The notes beneath the pieces are model-generated. The model was not told where the DNA came from and did not search any database. It was given only the letters and a program-made list of their open reading frames with translations. Shown one piece after another: positions 26,020 to 34,675 of a DNA stretch of 40,519 bases (within the stretch, counting starts at the first letter, position 1; each line of letters opens with the position of its first letter). The position numbers were made by a program, and so were the translations under genes. This DNA is from an uncultured Flammeovirgaceae bacterium (GTDB lineage: Bacteria > Bacteroidota > Bacteroidia > Cytophagales > Cyclobacteriaceae): the NCBI GenBank assembly GCA_913045135.1, contig CAJWQD010000019.1, positions 1-40,519 of the forward strand, given 5' to 3'.

Positions 26020-26778
26020 ATGATGGACCTTTTTAATTTTACCCTAGACCACCAGCAAATGTTTATTGTGGTTATTGTTGGCATATTGGTGGGAATGGCT
26101 AAAACAGGGATTCACGGGGCGGGTATGGTTGCTGTACCTTTGCTCGCAATTGGTTTTGGAGGAAGGACTTCGAGTGGTATAATGCTGCCGATTCTCATTT
26201 TAGGAGATCTGATGGCTGTTTATTATTTTCACAGGTATGCCCAATGGAAACATTTGAATCTGGTGCTGCCTTTTGCTTTTTTAGGAGTGTTATTAGGAGC
26301 CTATGTAGGAAAATTTATTGATGATGTGGTATTTCGTCAAGTGATGGCTAGTATTATTTTTTTGAGTTCTGGGATCATGTTATTTAATGAAAGGTACCAA
26401 AGCCAAATGATCTTGCAGAACTGGTTATTGATCGCTGGTTTGGGGATAGCTATAGGATTTACAACGATGGTGGGTAATTTGGCGGGTTCTGTTATGGCTG
26501 TTTATTTATTGTCTTTGAATTTACTAAAAAACCAGTTTATTGGTACAGCAGCTTGGTTTTTTTTAATTATCAATTTGGCAAAGGTACCTTTCCATGTTTA
26601 CAGTTGGGAAACCATTACTTGGGGTTCGTTATTTTTGGACTCACTGGTATTGCCATTTATTGCCTTTGGATCTTTTTTGGGGGCTCAGATTGTTAAGCAT
26701 ATTTCTGAGCAAATTTATCGTCGTTTTATTATTCTTATGACTATTTTGGCAGCTTTATTAATGATGTGTCAATCATAA
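26020..26778 (+). CDS. TauE/SafE family membrane transporter
   Basis: A 252-residue membrane protein with about eight hydrophobic segments. The opening VIVGILVGMAKTGIHGAGMVAVPLLA and the second-half repeat GLGIAIGFTTMVGNLAGSVMAVYLL are the two matched halves of the TauE/SafE family, proposed exporters of sulfite or organosulfonates. The substrate here is unknown. It is 69 bp after rocD and 37 bp before hemB, but hemB has its own promoter, so the gene may be a single unit. Confidence 0.85.
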   Translation: MMDLFNFTLDHQQMFIVVIVGILVGMAKTGIHGAGMVAVPLLAIGFGGRTSSGIMLPILILGDLMAVYYFHRYAQWKHLNLVLPFAFLGVLLGAYVGKFIDDVVFRQVMASIIFLSSGIMLFNERYQSQMILQNWLLIAGLGIAIGFTTMVGNLAGSVMAVYLLSLNLLKNQFIGTAAWFFLIINLAKVPFHVYSWETITWGSLFLDSLVLPFIAFGSFLGAQIVKHISEQIYRRFIILMTILAALLMMCQS

Positions 26779-26802
26779 TTGTGTTCAACTCAATCGATTA
26801 AT

Positions 26803-26810
26803 TATCTTTG
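26803..26810 (+). promoter_or_regulatory. -7 element immediately before hemB
   Basis: TATCTTTG is an exact TAnnTTTG match ending five bases before the hemB ATG at 26816. ATTG at 26778-26781 is a candidate -33 with a 21-bp spacer. If used, transcription would begin at or next to the start codon, giving a leaderless mRNA. Confidence 0.5.
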
Positions 26811-26815
26811 TTATT

Positions 26816-27787
26816 ATGCTCCGAAGACCTAGAAGAAACCGTAAGACTGAAGGAATAAGATCTTTGATACGACAGACAAAGGTTACAACAGATGACTTGA
26901 TATTTCCCTTGTTTCTGATTGAAGGCTATAATAAGAAACAAGAAGTGATATCCATGCCGGGTATTTATCGACTGACTTCAGACCTAATGCTTAAAGAGAT
27001 AGAATATTGTATGGGTTTGGGGATTAGGTCGTTTGATGTTTTTCCTATTATTTCAAAGAAAGACAGAACCCCAGAGGGCAGTGGAGGGTATTGCGAAGAT
27101 TCCTTTTATCTCAGGACACTTAAAGAAATTAAAGCAAGGTTACCTGAATCTCATATCATCACCGATATTGCTATGGATCCTTATAGTAGTGATGGACATG
27201 ATGGCTTGGTTAAAGATGGCAAAATACTTAACGATGCGACGCTAGAGATTTTGGGGAAAATGGCACTTGCACAGGCGGAGACAGGAATCGATATGATTGG
27301 TCCTTCAGACATGATGGATGGTCGTGTTGGCTATTTGCGTGAAATTCTGGATCAAGAAGGGTTTCAGGAGGTAGGCATTATGTCCTATACGGTTAAATAT
27401 GCCAGTGCCTTTTATGGTCCTTTTCGAGATGCACTGGATTCAGCACCTAAGTTCGGTGATAAAAAGACCTATCAAATGGATCCTGCCAACCGTGGAGAAG
27501 CCCTAGTGGAGGCACAGCTTGATTATGAAGAAGGGGCTGATATATTGATGGTTAAACCAGCATTGACCTACTTAGATATTATTAGTGATTTTAAAGAAAA
27601 TTTTCCACTTCCCATTGCAGCGTATAACGTGTCTGGAGAATATGCTATGATTAAGGCTGCTGCACAAAAGGGGTGGTTAGATAGCGAGCGAGCCATGCAG
27701 GAGTCTTTGACCGCCATCAAGCGATCAGGGGCCGATATTATCTTGACATACTTTGCCAAGGAGTTTGCCGAAGTGAGTAGAAGGTAA
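26816..27787 (+). CDS. hemB: porphobilinogen synthase (5-aminolevulinate dehydratase)
   Basis: A 323-residue enzyme joining two 5-aminolevulinate molecules into porphobilinogen for heme. It starts MLRRPRRNRKTEGIRSLI. The two active-site lysines are K194 (SYTVKYASAFYGPFRDA) and K247, the Schiff-base residue (MVKPALTYLD). The metal segment ITDIAMDPYSSDGHDG has Asp where zinc-type enzymes have the three Cys ligands, so this belongs to the non-zinc, Mg2+-responsive class. In that segment D126 replaces the more usual His. The protein is full length. The start is fixed by the conserved N-terminus. Confidence 0.96.
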   Translation: MLRRPRRNRKTEGIRSLIRQTKVTTDDLIFPLFLIEGYNKKQEVISMPGIYRLTSDLMLKEIEYCMGLGIRSFDVFPIISKKDRTPEGSGGYCEDSFYLRTLKEIKARLPESHIITDIAMDPYSSDGHDGLVKDGKILNDATLEILGKMALAQAETGIDMIGPSDMMDGRVGYLREILDQEGFQEVGIMSYTVKYASAFYGPFRDALDSAPKFGDKKTYQMDPANRGEALVEAQLDYEEGADILMVKPALTYLDIISDFKENFPLPIAAYNVSGEYAMIKAAAQKGWLDSERAMQESLTAIKRSGADIILTYFAKEFAEVSRR

Positions 27788-28384
27788 AATAGTTTTTGAT
27801 TTAAGAATTTGTATAAAGAGGAGTTTATCAAGTTTTATGTTTTACTGTATTGATATTACTTACATTGGACAATTATATTTGCGTCTTGATGAAGGCGCTT
27901 TGGTGTAACATGAAATAATAGGCACTGTAATCTTTCCATAAATTGAACGAACAATCCAAATTTTTAATTACCCGATCTACATTAGAAACTAGGCATTGGT
28001 CAATACGAGGCGTCATAGGATGGTGGAGGCATCATTAATTTTCTAAAGGATAATCACCAAAATGGAGTCGTATTAAGTGGGGAGTAAATTCACAAGAGTT
28101 CTGAGTATATTTTAAAATTAATAAAAAAAGGGCGACGCGTGTAAAATCTTTGTTGAAATCAAATTATTTTCAATTTCAGAATGAGGAAATGAGTATAAGT
28201 TCATGGCAATAAAAAAAGAAATAAATTAACACATTAGATTTAGATGCTTCGCATAGATAATTTTAATTAAATCAATGTCTAGTTATAAATAATAATTTAT
28301 GAGTTAATTAATTCTATTAAACTAAAGTGAGCTTATTCATTCTAAAATGTGTAACCAAAATATGTGAATTTCACTTTATTCCAT
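27788..28384. other. 597-bp gap with a possible decayed frame (about 28022-28230, + strand)
   Basis: This convergent gap between hemB and the dipeptide epimerase holds no intact gene. On the + strand, frame 28022 gives GGGIINFLKDNHQNGVVLSG, a TAA at 28085, then HKSSEYILKLIKKG. A neighbouring frame continues with KIFVEIKLFSIS and, after a stop, KFMAIKKEIN. The pieces read like one protein broken by stops and a frameshift, but I recognise no family. The rest of the gap is AT-rich and featureless. Chance cannot be excluded. Confidence 0.35.
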
Positions 28385-29458
28385 TTAAGAGAGCATTTGA
28401 ACCCCTAACCCAGGAGCATTAAGGGTTCGCATTATTCCGTCTTTGATTTCAAAACCACCTGAAACTAAATCTCTGGCCAAATCTAAACTACCATCTAAAT
28501 CAATATACTTTGTATTTGGACAAGAGAATGCCGCATGAAGTCCGGCAGCAATACTGATCCTGCTTTCATCCATACAGCCCCACATCAGATTGATATTGGC
28601 TTTATTGGCTATAGCAGCAATTTTCATAGCCGAATAAATGCCACCACTCTTCATTAATTTGATATTAAAAATTCCGCAAGCCCTAGGGGGTTTTGCGATT
28701 AAGGCCGCATCTTCTTCGTTTTGTAAACTTTCATCTGCTGCAATATGTGATTTATATTGTTCTTCTAAACTACGCATTTGGTCAATATTTTTTTTCGGAA
28801 AAGGCTGCTCAACAAACTCAACATTGAGTTCTCGCGTACTTTTTATGAATTTTTTGTAGTCATTCGTATCGTAACCTTGATTGGCATCTACCCTGATAGC
28901 GATGGATTGATCGATGCTTTCTCTCAATTTACTTATTCGTGCTACATCTTCCTCGACAGAAGCGCCTGTTTTTAGCTTGATGATTTTAAAACCTCTTTTT
29001 GCATACTCGTGAGCTTCTTCTACGGATTCTTCTATAGATTTAATACCGATAGTTATTGAAGTGGGTAAGGCTTCATGTTGACGGCCTAAAAGGTCAACTA
29101 ATGGAACATTTTTATGTAAAGCTAAGGCATCATATAATGCAATGTCGATTCCTGCACGAGCTGCTGGTGTCATGAACATTTGATTGCGAAGATCTTTACT
29201 TATTTCATTTATAGCTTCAATTTCTCTTCCGACCAAAAATTCTAAATTAAATTCATTCAATACAGTTTCACATTTTGCAAAAGTCTCTCCTTCATCTATT
29301 TTTGTAGGTGCAGAAGCACCTAATCCTTTTAAGCCATTTTCCAAGGAAATTTCTACAATGATATTGGAAACATCATATGTAGTGCCTTTTGAAGCAATGG
29401 CATAGGGGCGAAGTAATCCAAAATTTTCTCTCCAACTTTTTACAGATTTAATTCTCAT
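28385..29458 (-). CDS. dipeptide epimerase (L-Ala-D/L-Glu epimerase type)
   Basis: A 357-residue enolase-superfamily enzyme. The capping domain (residues 1-120) is followed by the (beta/alpha)8 barrel with the acid/base pair K161 and K163 (IIKLKTG), metal ligands D191 (VDANQGYD), E217 (EQPFP) and D242 (AADES), and the second base K267 (IKLMKSGG). WGCMDES and the late DLDG loop fit the Ala-Glu epimerase group used in murein-peptide recycling. The exact dipeptide is inferred. Its ATG overlaps the TGA of a decayed frame upstream (29455-29458), so the gene was once the coupled second cistron of a pair. Confidence 0.9.
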   Translation of the reverse strand: MRIKSVKSWRENFGLLRPYAIASKGTTYDVSNIIVEISLENGLKGLGASAPTKIDEGETFAKCETVLNEFNLEFLVGREIEAINEISKDLRNQMFMTPAARAGIDIALYDALALHKNVPLVDLLGRQHEALPTSITIGIKSIEESVEEAHEYAKRGFKIIKLKTGASVEEDVARISKLRESIDQSIAIRVDANQGYDTNDYKKFIKSTRELNVEFVEQPFPKKNIDQMRSLEEQYKSHIAADESLQNEEDAALIAKPPRACGIFNIKLMKSGGIYSAMKIAAIANKANINLMWGCMDESRISIAAGLHAAFSCPNTKYIDLDGSLDLARDLVSGGFEIKDGIMRTLNAPGLGVQMLS

Positions 29459-30055
29459 ACCTTTTTATATTTTTCGATGAAGTTTTTTATTAATGGTATC
29501 AATTCATCTATATCATTTTCCTATACTTTAATAAAGGGATATTGAGTTGTATATGTAAGCGATGCTCAATTTTTTCCATATAATTTGGATTCCATTATTT
29601 TTAAAATTACTACAATTATTCTTTAATTGTAGAGTTGGCCCAGTTCTATATACTCTATATATTCCTTGATTCTAATCAAATTTTCCCTAAATTTTTAAAC
29701 TATTTATATCCGTGACTATTTTGAGATAAGAGCCTTAGCGTTTCAACTTAGGATTAATTTCAAAATACAAGGTTCCCATGGCTTTATTAAGGATGATTGA
29801 CCCTCTAGAAATAAGATATCGAGCAATGCTTTTACATCGAATTGAAGTAATGGTATTTTCAATGTCATCACGGACAAAATCGTTTACAACAGGATTCAGA
29901 ATAAAATCATATTAACTCTTTTGTAGCTAACCTCTTCGCCTAGTGAAAATCATTTTAACTTTTACGCCTATTTGACCGAAATCAAGAAAAGCTAATTTAA
30001 AAGACCTTCTTCTAGTAATATACTTATGTAAATTAACATAACGAATGGAGTACAT
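29455..30055 (-). pseudogene. decayed gene formerly coupled to the dipeptide epimerase
   Basis: Reading leftward, one frame from an ATG at 30055 down to about 29540 carries only a few stops (29929, 29914, 29737, 29689, 29674), fewer than expected for such AT-rich DNA. Pieces include KLAFLDFGQIGVKVK, DFVRDDIENTITSIRC, SIILNKAMGTLYFEINPK and GIYRVYRTGPTLQLKNN. After a frameshift and one TAG at 29521, the end reads DIDELIPLIKNFIEKYKK and stops at TGA 29457-29455, which overlaps the epimerase ATG. The C-terminal part is the best supported because of that 4-bp coupling. I do not recognise the family. The 5' limit is unsure, since the + strand is also open near 30045-30227. Confidence 0.42.
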
Positions 30056-30511
30056 TCCCCAATGGCTATTGATTTTAAATTTTATTTTGATGCGCTTTTA
30101 TTTCAGTTCTTTCAATAGCGTTTCAGAGGCTATTTTTTTATTTAATTTGATGTTAACGGACTTTTTAGCGTGTTTTGTTAACGTATTACTGGATATGGCT
30201 TTAAGGAGGAGTGAAATATGTTATTAGGCGGAGATCAGTGTTATATTATTATTGGTAATTTTCCGATTAATGATTATTATTTCTAAAAAGTTTAAACAAA
30301 ACTACGAGCATAAGGTTGCTATGGCCATTAGAGTTCATTTTCAGTTTGCATTTATCTTCTGGGCTCATATTTTTATTTAAGAGGATTATTTAGTTACACT
30401 TTATAATCCTCTCCAGAACAAAGGCGAAAGCAAACAAATTTTAAAGAGGAAAAAGCTAGTGTTACTTTTATTTGTCCATAAATATGGTATTTTAGTTTTT
30501 AATCAATCTGG
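30056..30511. other. AT-rich gap with ambiguous open frames
   Basis: No gene is convincing here. On the + strand 30045-30227 is a 60-codon Leu/Phe-rich frame (MEYIPQWLLILNFILMRFYF at its start), and pieces in shifted frames follow (IISKKFKQNYEHKVAMAIRV, then FAFIFWAHIF). Together they could be a ruined small membrane protein. On the - strand the same DNA is open with Lys-rich codons. The promoter for the deacetylase gene at 30512 must lie here but I see no clear TAnnTTTG. Confidence 0.3.
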
Positions 30512-31582
30512 ATGGAACATAAAACAAGAAGTATTTTATTAAAATTTGGGCTGGGAATGTTACTACTCCTTTTAATGGCTTGGGGCGGGTTAAGATTATT
30601 TTTCCATTTCAATGAGATCCCCATTTATGATGCTCGATTGATCTACAACTTTATCTTTCACTCAGACCGACCCCTGAAGCAATATGAAAATTTAGCCCAA
30701 AAACTAGGTTATACGTCTTCAGATAAGCTACTAATTATACATGCCGATGATTTAGGTCTTGCGCGTTCGGTCAATAAAGCCTCTTTTGAAGCACTCTCAA
30801 AGGGATTTGTGAGTTCTGCTAGTGTTATGATGCCATCACCTTTTGCCGAAGAAGTAGCCGCTTATTATCTTGAAAATCCACATATTGATTTGGGACTTCA
30901 TTTAACTTTTACTGCGGAATGGGTTGGTTACAAATGGACTGGAGTTGCGTCTGCTGATGAGATCGAAACTCTTTTAGACGAGGAAGGCTTTCTGCATCAA
31001 AATAAAGTAACGGTCATTAAAGAGGGGAGTAATTCCCAAATAAAGATTGAACTACAGGCTCAAATTGACTATGCACGCGCTTTGGGAATTGCGCCGACAC
31101 ATATGGACAGTCATGAAGGCACCTTATTTTTTGACCCAGAATTTTTAAGAACGTACATAGAAGTAGGACATCAAAATCAAATACCTGTATTTGTACCAAA
31201 CCTTTTGGCTCCACATTTTGATGAACAATTCCCTTTGCCCTCACAGGTGGTATTGGTAGATCAAATGTTTATGGCCTTGAAAGGGACAGAATTAAATGCG
31301 ATGGAAGAGTATTATCAAGATGTTCTTTCTTCCATCAAACCAGGGCTTAATCAGCTTTTGATACATTTGGCTTTTGATGATGAGGAAATGAATGCTATCA
31401 CAAAAGATCGAGAAGCTTATGGAGCCAAGTGGCGTGCACAAGATTATCAGATTGTATCAAGTAGAAAGTTTCAAGATTTGCTAAAGCAAAACAATATCAA
31501 GTTGATCCAATGGCGAGATATACAAGCGGTTTTATATCCTGACGAAAATACTGTTTATCAACCTCAAAAAAGTTTAAGATGA
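30512..31582 (+). CDS. YdjC/ChbG family carbohydrate deacetylase, membrane-anchored
   Basis: A 356-residue protein with an N-terminal hydrophobic helix (LLKFGLGMLLLLLMAWGGL) that acts as an anchor or uncleaved signal, so the enzyme probably faces the periplasm. The YdjC core (PF04794) shows the metal/catalytic motif HADDLGLARSVN with D79 and D80, then DLGLHLTFTAEW with H130 and THMDSHEGT with H197, D199 and H201. ChbG removes an acetyl group from chito-oligosaccharides; the substrate here is inferred only. It stands alone, with gene-poor DNA on both sides. An ATG at 31580 overlaps its stop and opens a broken frame downstream. Confidence 0.85.
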   Translation: MEHKTRSILLKFGLGMLLLLLMAWGGLRLFFHFNEIPIYDARLIYNFIFHSDRPLKQYENLAQKLGYTSSDKLLIIHADDLGLARSVNKASFEALSKGFVSSASVMMPSPFAEEVAAYYLENPHIDLGLHLTFTAEWVGYKWTGVASADEIETLLDEEGFLHQNKVTVIKEGSNSQIKIELQAQIDYARALGIAPTHMDSHEGTLFFDPEFLRTYIEVGHQNQIPVFVPNLLAPHFDEQFPLPSQVVLVDQMFMALKGTELNAMEEYYQDVLSSIKPGLNQLLIHLAFDDEEMNAITKDREAYGAKWRAQDYQIVSSRKFQDLLKQNNIKLIQWRDIQAVLYPDENTVYQPQKSLR

Positions 31583-31927
31583 TTGGCGCTTCAGCATATT
31601 GTGATTGGAATTTGGCTTAAGAATTTAGCACCTGGGAGTTAGGAGATAAACCTTTTCAACTTTATTTCGAGCTTATGGGGATTCCTTATAAAGAAGCCAG
31701 ACTCGATTTCATAGATAGATTATTTTTTAAATATTTGATGTTAATATTTGACGTCATCTTTCCTTATCCATTGTGCTTGACCGAGGTTTTAATACTTCAA
31801 TTGTTTGGTGCTATAGGGTTCTTAAGTTGTTTAGGTTTCTGACTATTTGGCAGCTTCATATGTTGAATTTTGTTATTTAAAGCTTTTTCAGATTGCTTTA
31901 GAAAGTTAATCAAAGGTTGTTTCCCCA
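31583..31927. other. 345-bp gap with a possible decayed frame
   Basis: On the + strand the frame from ATG 31580 reads MIGASAYCDWNLA, hits TAA, then stays open for about 70 codons with WELGDKPFQLYFELMGIPYK and EARLDF. The second piece faintly recalls the N-terminal half of glutathione S-transferases, but no GSH-site residue is secure. Beyond 31840 the DNA shows nothing I can name. It could be a relic or chance. Confidence 0.25.
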
Positions 31928-32305
31928 TTAAAATAAATCTTCTTCACGCTCAAGCATAAGTATCGAAGCTTGTGAAACGATGAAATATTTTTCGGTTTCA
32001 TATACCACCTCAAAAGCCCCGTTTTGGAGAAAAATTGCTTTATCTCCTTCCTTTGCTTGCAAAGGGACGTATTTCATTTGATCCTCTTCTTGTTTCCAGG
32101 CATCATCTTCATCCAAAGGCACTGGGATTGGATACCCAGGACCAACTTTTACGATGAAACCTGTTTGAATTTTTTCTTTTTCTCTTACGCCCGGAGGAAG
32201 TAAAATGCCGCTGGCCGTTTTGTCAGATTCTTTTAAAGGTTTGATTAAAACACGATCTCCGACTACGATCAGTTTTTTCAATTTATTTTCTGCAGTTAAT
32301 TCCAT
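31928..32305 (-). CDS. GroES-like co-chaperonin paralogue
   Basis: A 125-residue protein, about 30 longer than normal GroES. It keeps the beta-barrel start VVGDRVLIKPL, a mobile-loop-like SGILLPPGVREKEKIQTG, VKVGPG, GDKAIFLQNGAFEV and the end YFIVSQASILMLE. Between VGPG and GDKAIF it has an acidic, aromatic insertion (YPIPVPLDEDDAWKQEEDQM). This form is a second GroES-type gene in Bacteroidota, away from groEL. Whether it caps GroEL is uncertain, since the loop tip differs from the canonical GIVL setting. It follows rmuC by about 36 bp in the same direction. Confidence 0.8.
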   Translation of the reverse strand: MELTAENKLKKLIVVGDRVLIKPLKESDKTASGILLPPGVREKEKIQTGFIVKVGPGYPIPVPLDEDDAWKQEEDQMKYVPLQAKEGDKAIFLQNGAFEVVYETEKYFIVSQASILMLEREEDLF

Positions 32306-32341
32306 AAGTAAGTATAGATTATAAAGTTATAATGTGGTTTC

Positions 32342-33700
32342 TTAGTTTGCAAACAAATTAGGGGCAGGGAGATCCGTATTATCATCATTTGCCCTCGAAA
32401 TCATTCTAGAGTCCAAATTTTTAGTAGATTTAGCACCTAGTTTTTTGAGATTTTCAGCCCGGTTGACCAAATTGCCTTTTCCTTCACTAAGTTTTTTCAT
32501 GGCTTCTTCATAATTGGATTGCGTAGTTTTGAGATTACTACCCACCTTGATTAGGTCATCTGTAAAAGCGCTAAACTTATCATACATAGCTCCTGCTTGT
32601 CTTGCAATCTCTATTGCATTTTTTGTTTGAGAATCCTGTTTCCAGATATAAGAAATCGTTCTAAGTGTTGCTAGTAAGGTACTGGTAGAGACTAATACAA
32701 TATTTTTGTCCAAGGCCTTTTCGTAAAGCTGATTATCTTGTTGCAAGGCAATTACGAGGGCAGGTTCATTGGCCACAAACATCATCACATAATCAGGTTG
32801 CTTAATTTGATGTAGGTTTTGATAGTTCCTAGCACTGAGAGTCTTGATATGAGCGAGTATACTATCCATATGAAGCTTTAGCTGCTCTCCTTTTTTTTCA
32901 TTTTCCTCCACTTCGGTGTATCGAGTATAGGCAGTTAATGATACTTTAGAATCAATCACTAAGCACTTGTCGTCTGGGAGTTTGAGTATATAATCCAATC
33001 GTTGATTGCTACCGTTCTCTGCTTTTAAATTATGTTCTTTGAAGTAATGTACATTTTTTGTTAGACCTACTTTCTCTAAAATAGATTCCAGTAATATTTC
33101 TCCCCAATTTCCTTGTGCTTTGGCATCTCCTTTCAGTGCTCGGGTAAGATTTTCCGTTTCTGAAGTCATTTGCTTACTTAGAGTGGCCATATTTTTCAAT
33201 TGTTCTTGAAGTGCCGTATTCCATTGAATGCTCTCTTTGTTATTTATAGTGACTTGCTGCTCAAATTTTTGAATGCGTTCTTTTAAAGGAGTGAGAATTT
33301 CACCTAAATTATTCTTATTTTGATCCGTGAATCTTTTTGATTTTTCTTCAAAAATTTCGTTCGCAAGATTTTTAAATTCTAATGAAAATTTATTTTGAAG
33401 TTCGCCTAATTCTTTTTTCTCTGTGTTCAATTTTTTTTGAAGGTTTGCGAAATTGGCAGATAGGGTAGCATTTTCAGTATTTAATTTTTCAGTTTTTGTA
33501 CGCTCGTTTTTTAGTAACAGATCTAATTCTTTTAAATTTTTTTCTAGTGAAACGGTCTGAGCGAGCTCCATTTTGAGCTGGTAGTGAGCTTTTTGCACAT
33601 CTGGAGTAGATTTTTTATATCTTACCAAGGCAGTTAAATATCCAATGGCAACTCCTGCGCCCATTCCAAATAGCAATAATAAAATTATATTAAATTCCAT
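32342..33700 (-). CDS. rmuC: DNA recombination protein RmuC
   Basis: A 452-residue protein: an N-terminal membrane segment (IILLLLFGMGAGVAIGYLTALV), a long coiled coil to about residue 180 (Lys/Glu-rich heptads), then the RmuC domain with ALKGDAKAQGNWGEILLESILEKVGL, RLDYILKLPDDKCLVIDSKVSL and PDYVMMFVANEPAL. The DSK segment belongs to the restriction-endonuclease-like fold. RmuC limits small inversions; the biochemical action is not settled. It lies about 21 bp after the CPBP gene. Confidence 0.93.
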   Translation of the reverse strand: MEFNIILLLLFGMGAGVAIGYLTALVRYKKSTPDVQKAHYQLKMELAQTVSLEKNLKELDLLLKNERTKTEKLNTENATLSANFANLQKKLNTEKKELGELQNKFSLEFKNLANEIFEEKSKRFTDQNKNNLGEILTPLKERIQKFEQQVTINNKESIQWNTALQEQLKNMATLSKQMTSETENLTRALKGDAKAQGNWGEILLESILEKVGLTKNVHYFKEHNLKAENGSNQRLDYILKLPDDKCLVIDSKVSLTAYTRYTEVEENEKKGEQLKLHMDSILAHIKTLSARNYQNLHQIKQPDYVMMFVANEPALVIALQQDNQLYEKALDKNIVLVSTSTLLATLRTISYIWKQDSQTKNAIEIARQAGAMYDKFSAFTDDLIKVGSNLKTTQSNYEEAMKKLSEGKGNLVNRAENLKKLGAKSTKNLDSRMISRANDDNTDLPAPNLFAN

Positions 33701-33721
33701 AACTCAAATTTATAACTAACT

Positions 33722-34660
33722 CTAGAATCTTGTTTGTAGATATCCAAATAATTCCATGGACCAAGCCACACCCACATGGACCATAACACCTCCCCATATA
33801 TTTTTATTTTTAAGGGCGATGATACCTAAGATATAACCTCCAATAATTGAACTAAGTGTTTCTGTAGCAGGTTTTCCAAAGTGTAAAAAACAATAAGTAG
33901 CAACCATAGGTAATATGGCGTAAGAACCAAAATATTTGATAAAAGCGTAGATTAAAAAACCTCTATAAATGAATTCTACAGTTATAAAACTAGAAGCGTA
34001 TGTTGCTTCATAAATAAAAATGGAAACCCATGTAGGAACATCATGATGGGTTGCAAAGGCTAAACCATGGGCAACTTTATATCGTGGATAATAGTTCTGA
34101 AGATCACCAAAAAAAGAGCCAATAATGATAAATATAATGGCAATTCCTAGGAGTAGTAAATAAGGGACAACATTAAATTTTTGAAAGGTGAAACCATAAA
34201 AATGGCCCAAAGAGGTGTCGAAAGTCTGATAGAAAGCGCCAAAAAAAATGATGACCATTATCAATTTCATAGCCCAATTGATACTTGATCTAAGAAGAAA
34301 CCAATCTTCTGGTGCCATGGACCACCGCATTAAAATTCCCCAATGGATACCCCTGGAGAGACCAATAATTAAAAATCCCAATAAGAAAGTAATCCAAAAT
34401 TTAGGTTCTTTCTGCCATTTTTGAGTTTTCCCAAAGAGATTGAGAAGTAAAGCGGTAGCCAAAAAAGGGAAACCGTGAAAAAGAGACATTATCGAGGATC
34501 TTATCCAAACATTTGAGAGGGTATTAATATATTTGGCTTCAAAGTCAAGTTTGTAATTGATCATAATGAAAATAAGTAAAAAGCATAAAATGCTTGTATA
34601 TAGTCTCAAATCAAAATATTCATTCAGATATTTGACGATGTATTGGTATAATGCCTTCAT
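33722..34660 (-). CDS. CPBP family intramembrane protein, altered first motif
   Basis: I start at ATG 34660 (MKALYQYIVKYLNEYF), leaving 15 bp to the divergent NRDE gene; an earlier in-frame ATG at 34708 would overlap it. The 312-residue protein has about eight membrane helices. The Abi/CPBP motifs are present as VEFIYRGFLIY, FLHFGKP and HVGVAWSME. Motif 1 is normally E-E-x-x-x-R; here Val occupies the first Glu position, the one generally held to be catalytic, so the protein may be inactive or belong to a Bacteroidota variant. The two His motifs remain. It is first in a leftward set with rmuC and the GroES-like gene. Confidence 0.78.
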   Translation of the reverse strand: MKALYQYIVKYLNEYFDLRLYTSILCFLLIFIMINYKLDFEAKYINTLSNVWIRSSIMSLFHGFPFLATALLLNLFGKTQKWQKEPKFWITFLLGFLIIGLSRGIHWGILMRWSMAPEDWFLLRSSINWAMKLIMVIIFFGAFYQTFDTSLGHFYGFTFQKFNVVPYLLLLGIAIIFIIIGSFFGDLQNYYPRYKVAHGLAFATHHDVPTWVSIFIYEATYASSFITVEFIYRGFLIYAFIKYFGSYAILPMVATYCFLHFGKPATETLSSIIGGYILGIIALKNKNIWGGVMVHVGVAWSMELFGYLQTRF

Positions 34661-34675
34661 AAAGAACTTAAATAT

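Noticed and set aside
30045-30227. A 60-residue Leu/Phe-rich small membrane protein
   Set aside because: No family is recognised, there is no promoter, the opposite strand is also open, and the DNA is AT-rich, so it was left as an ambiguous relic rather than a gene.
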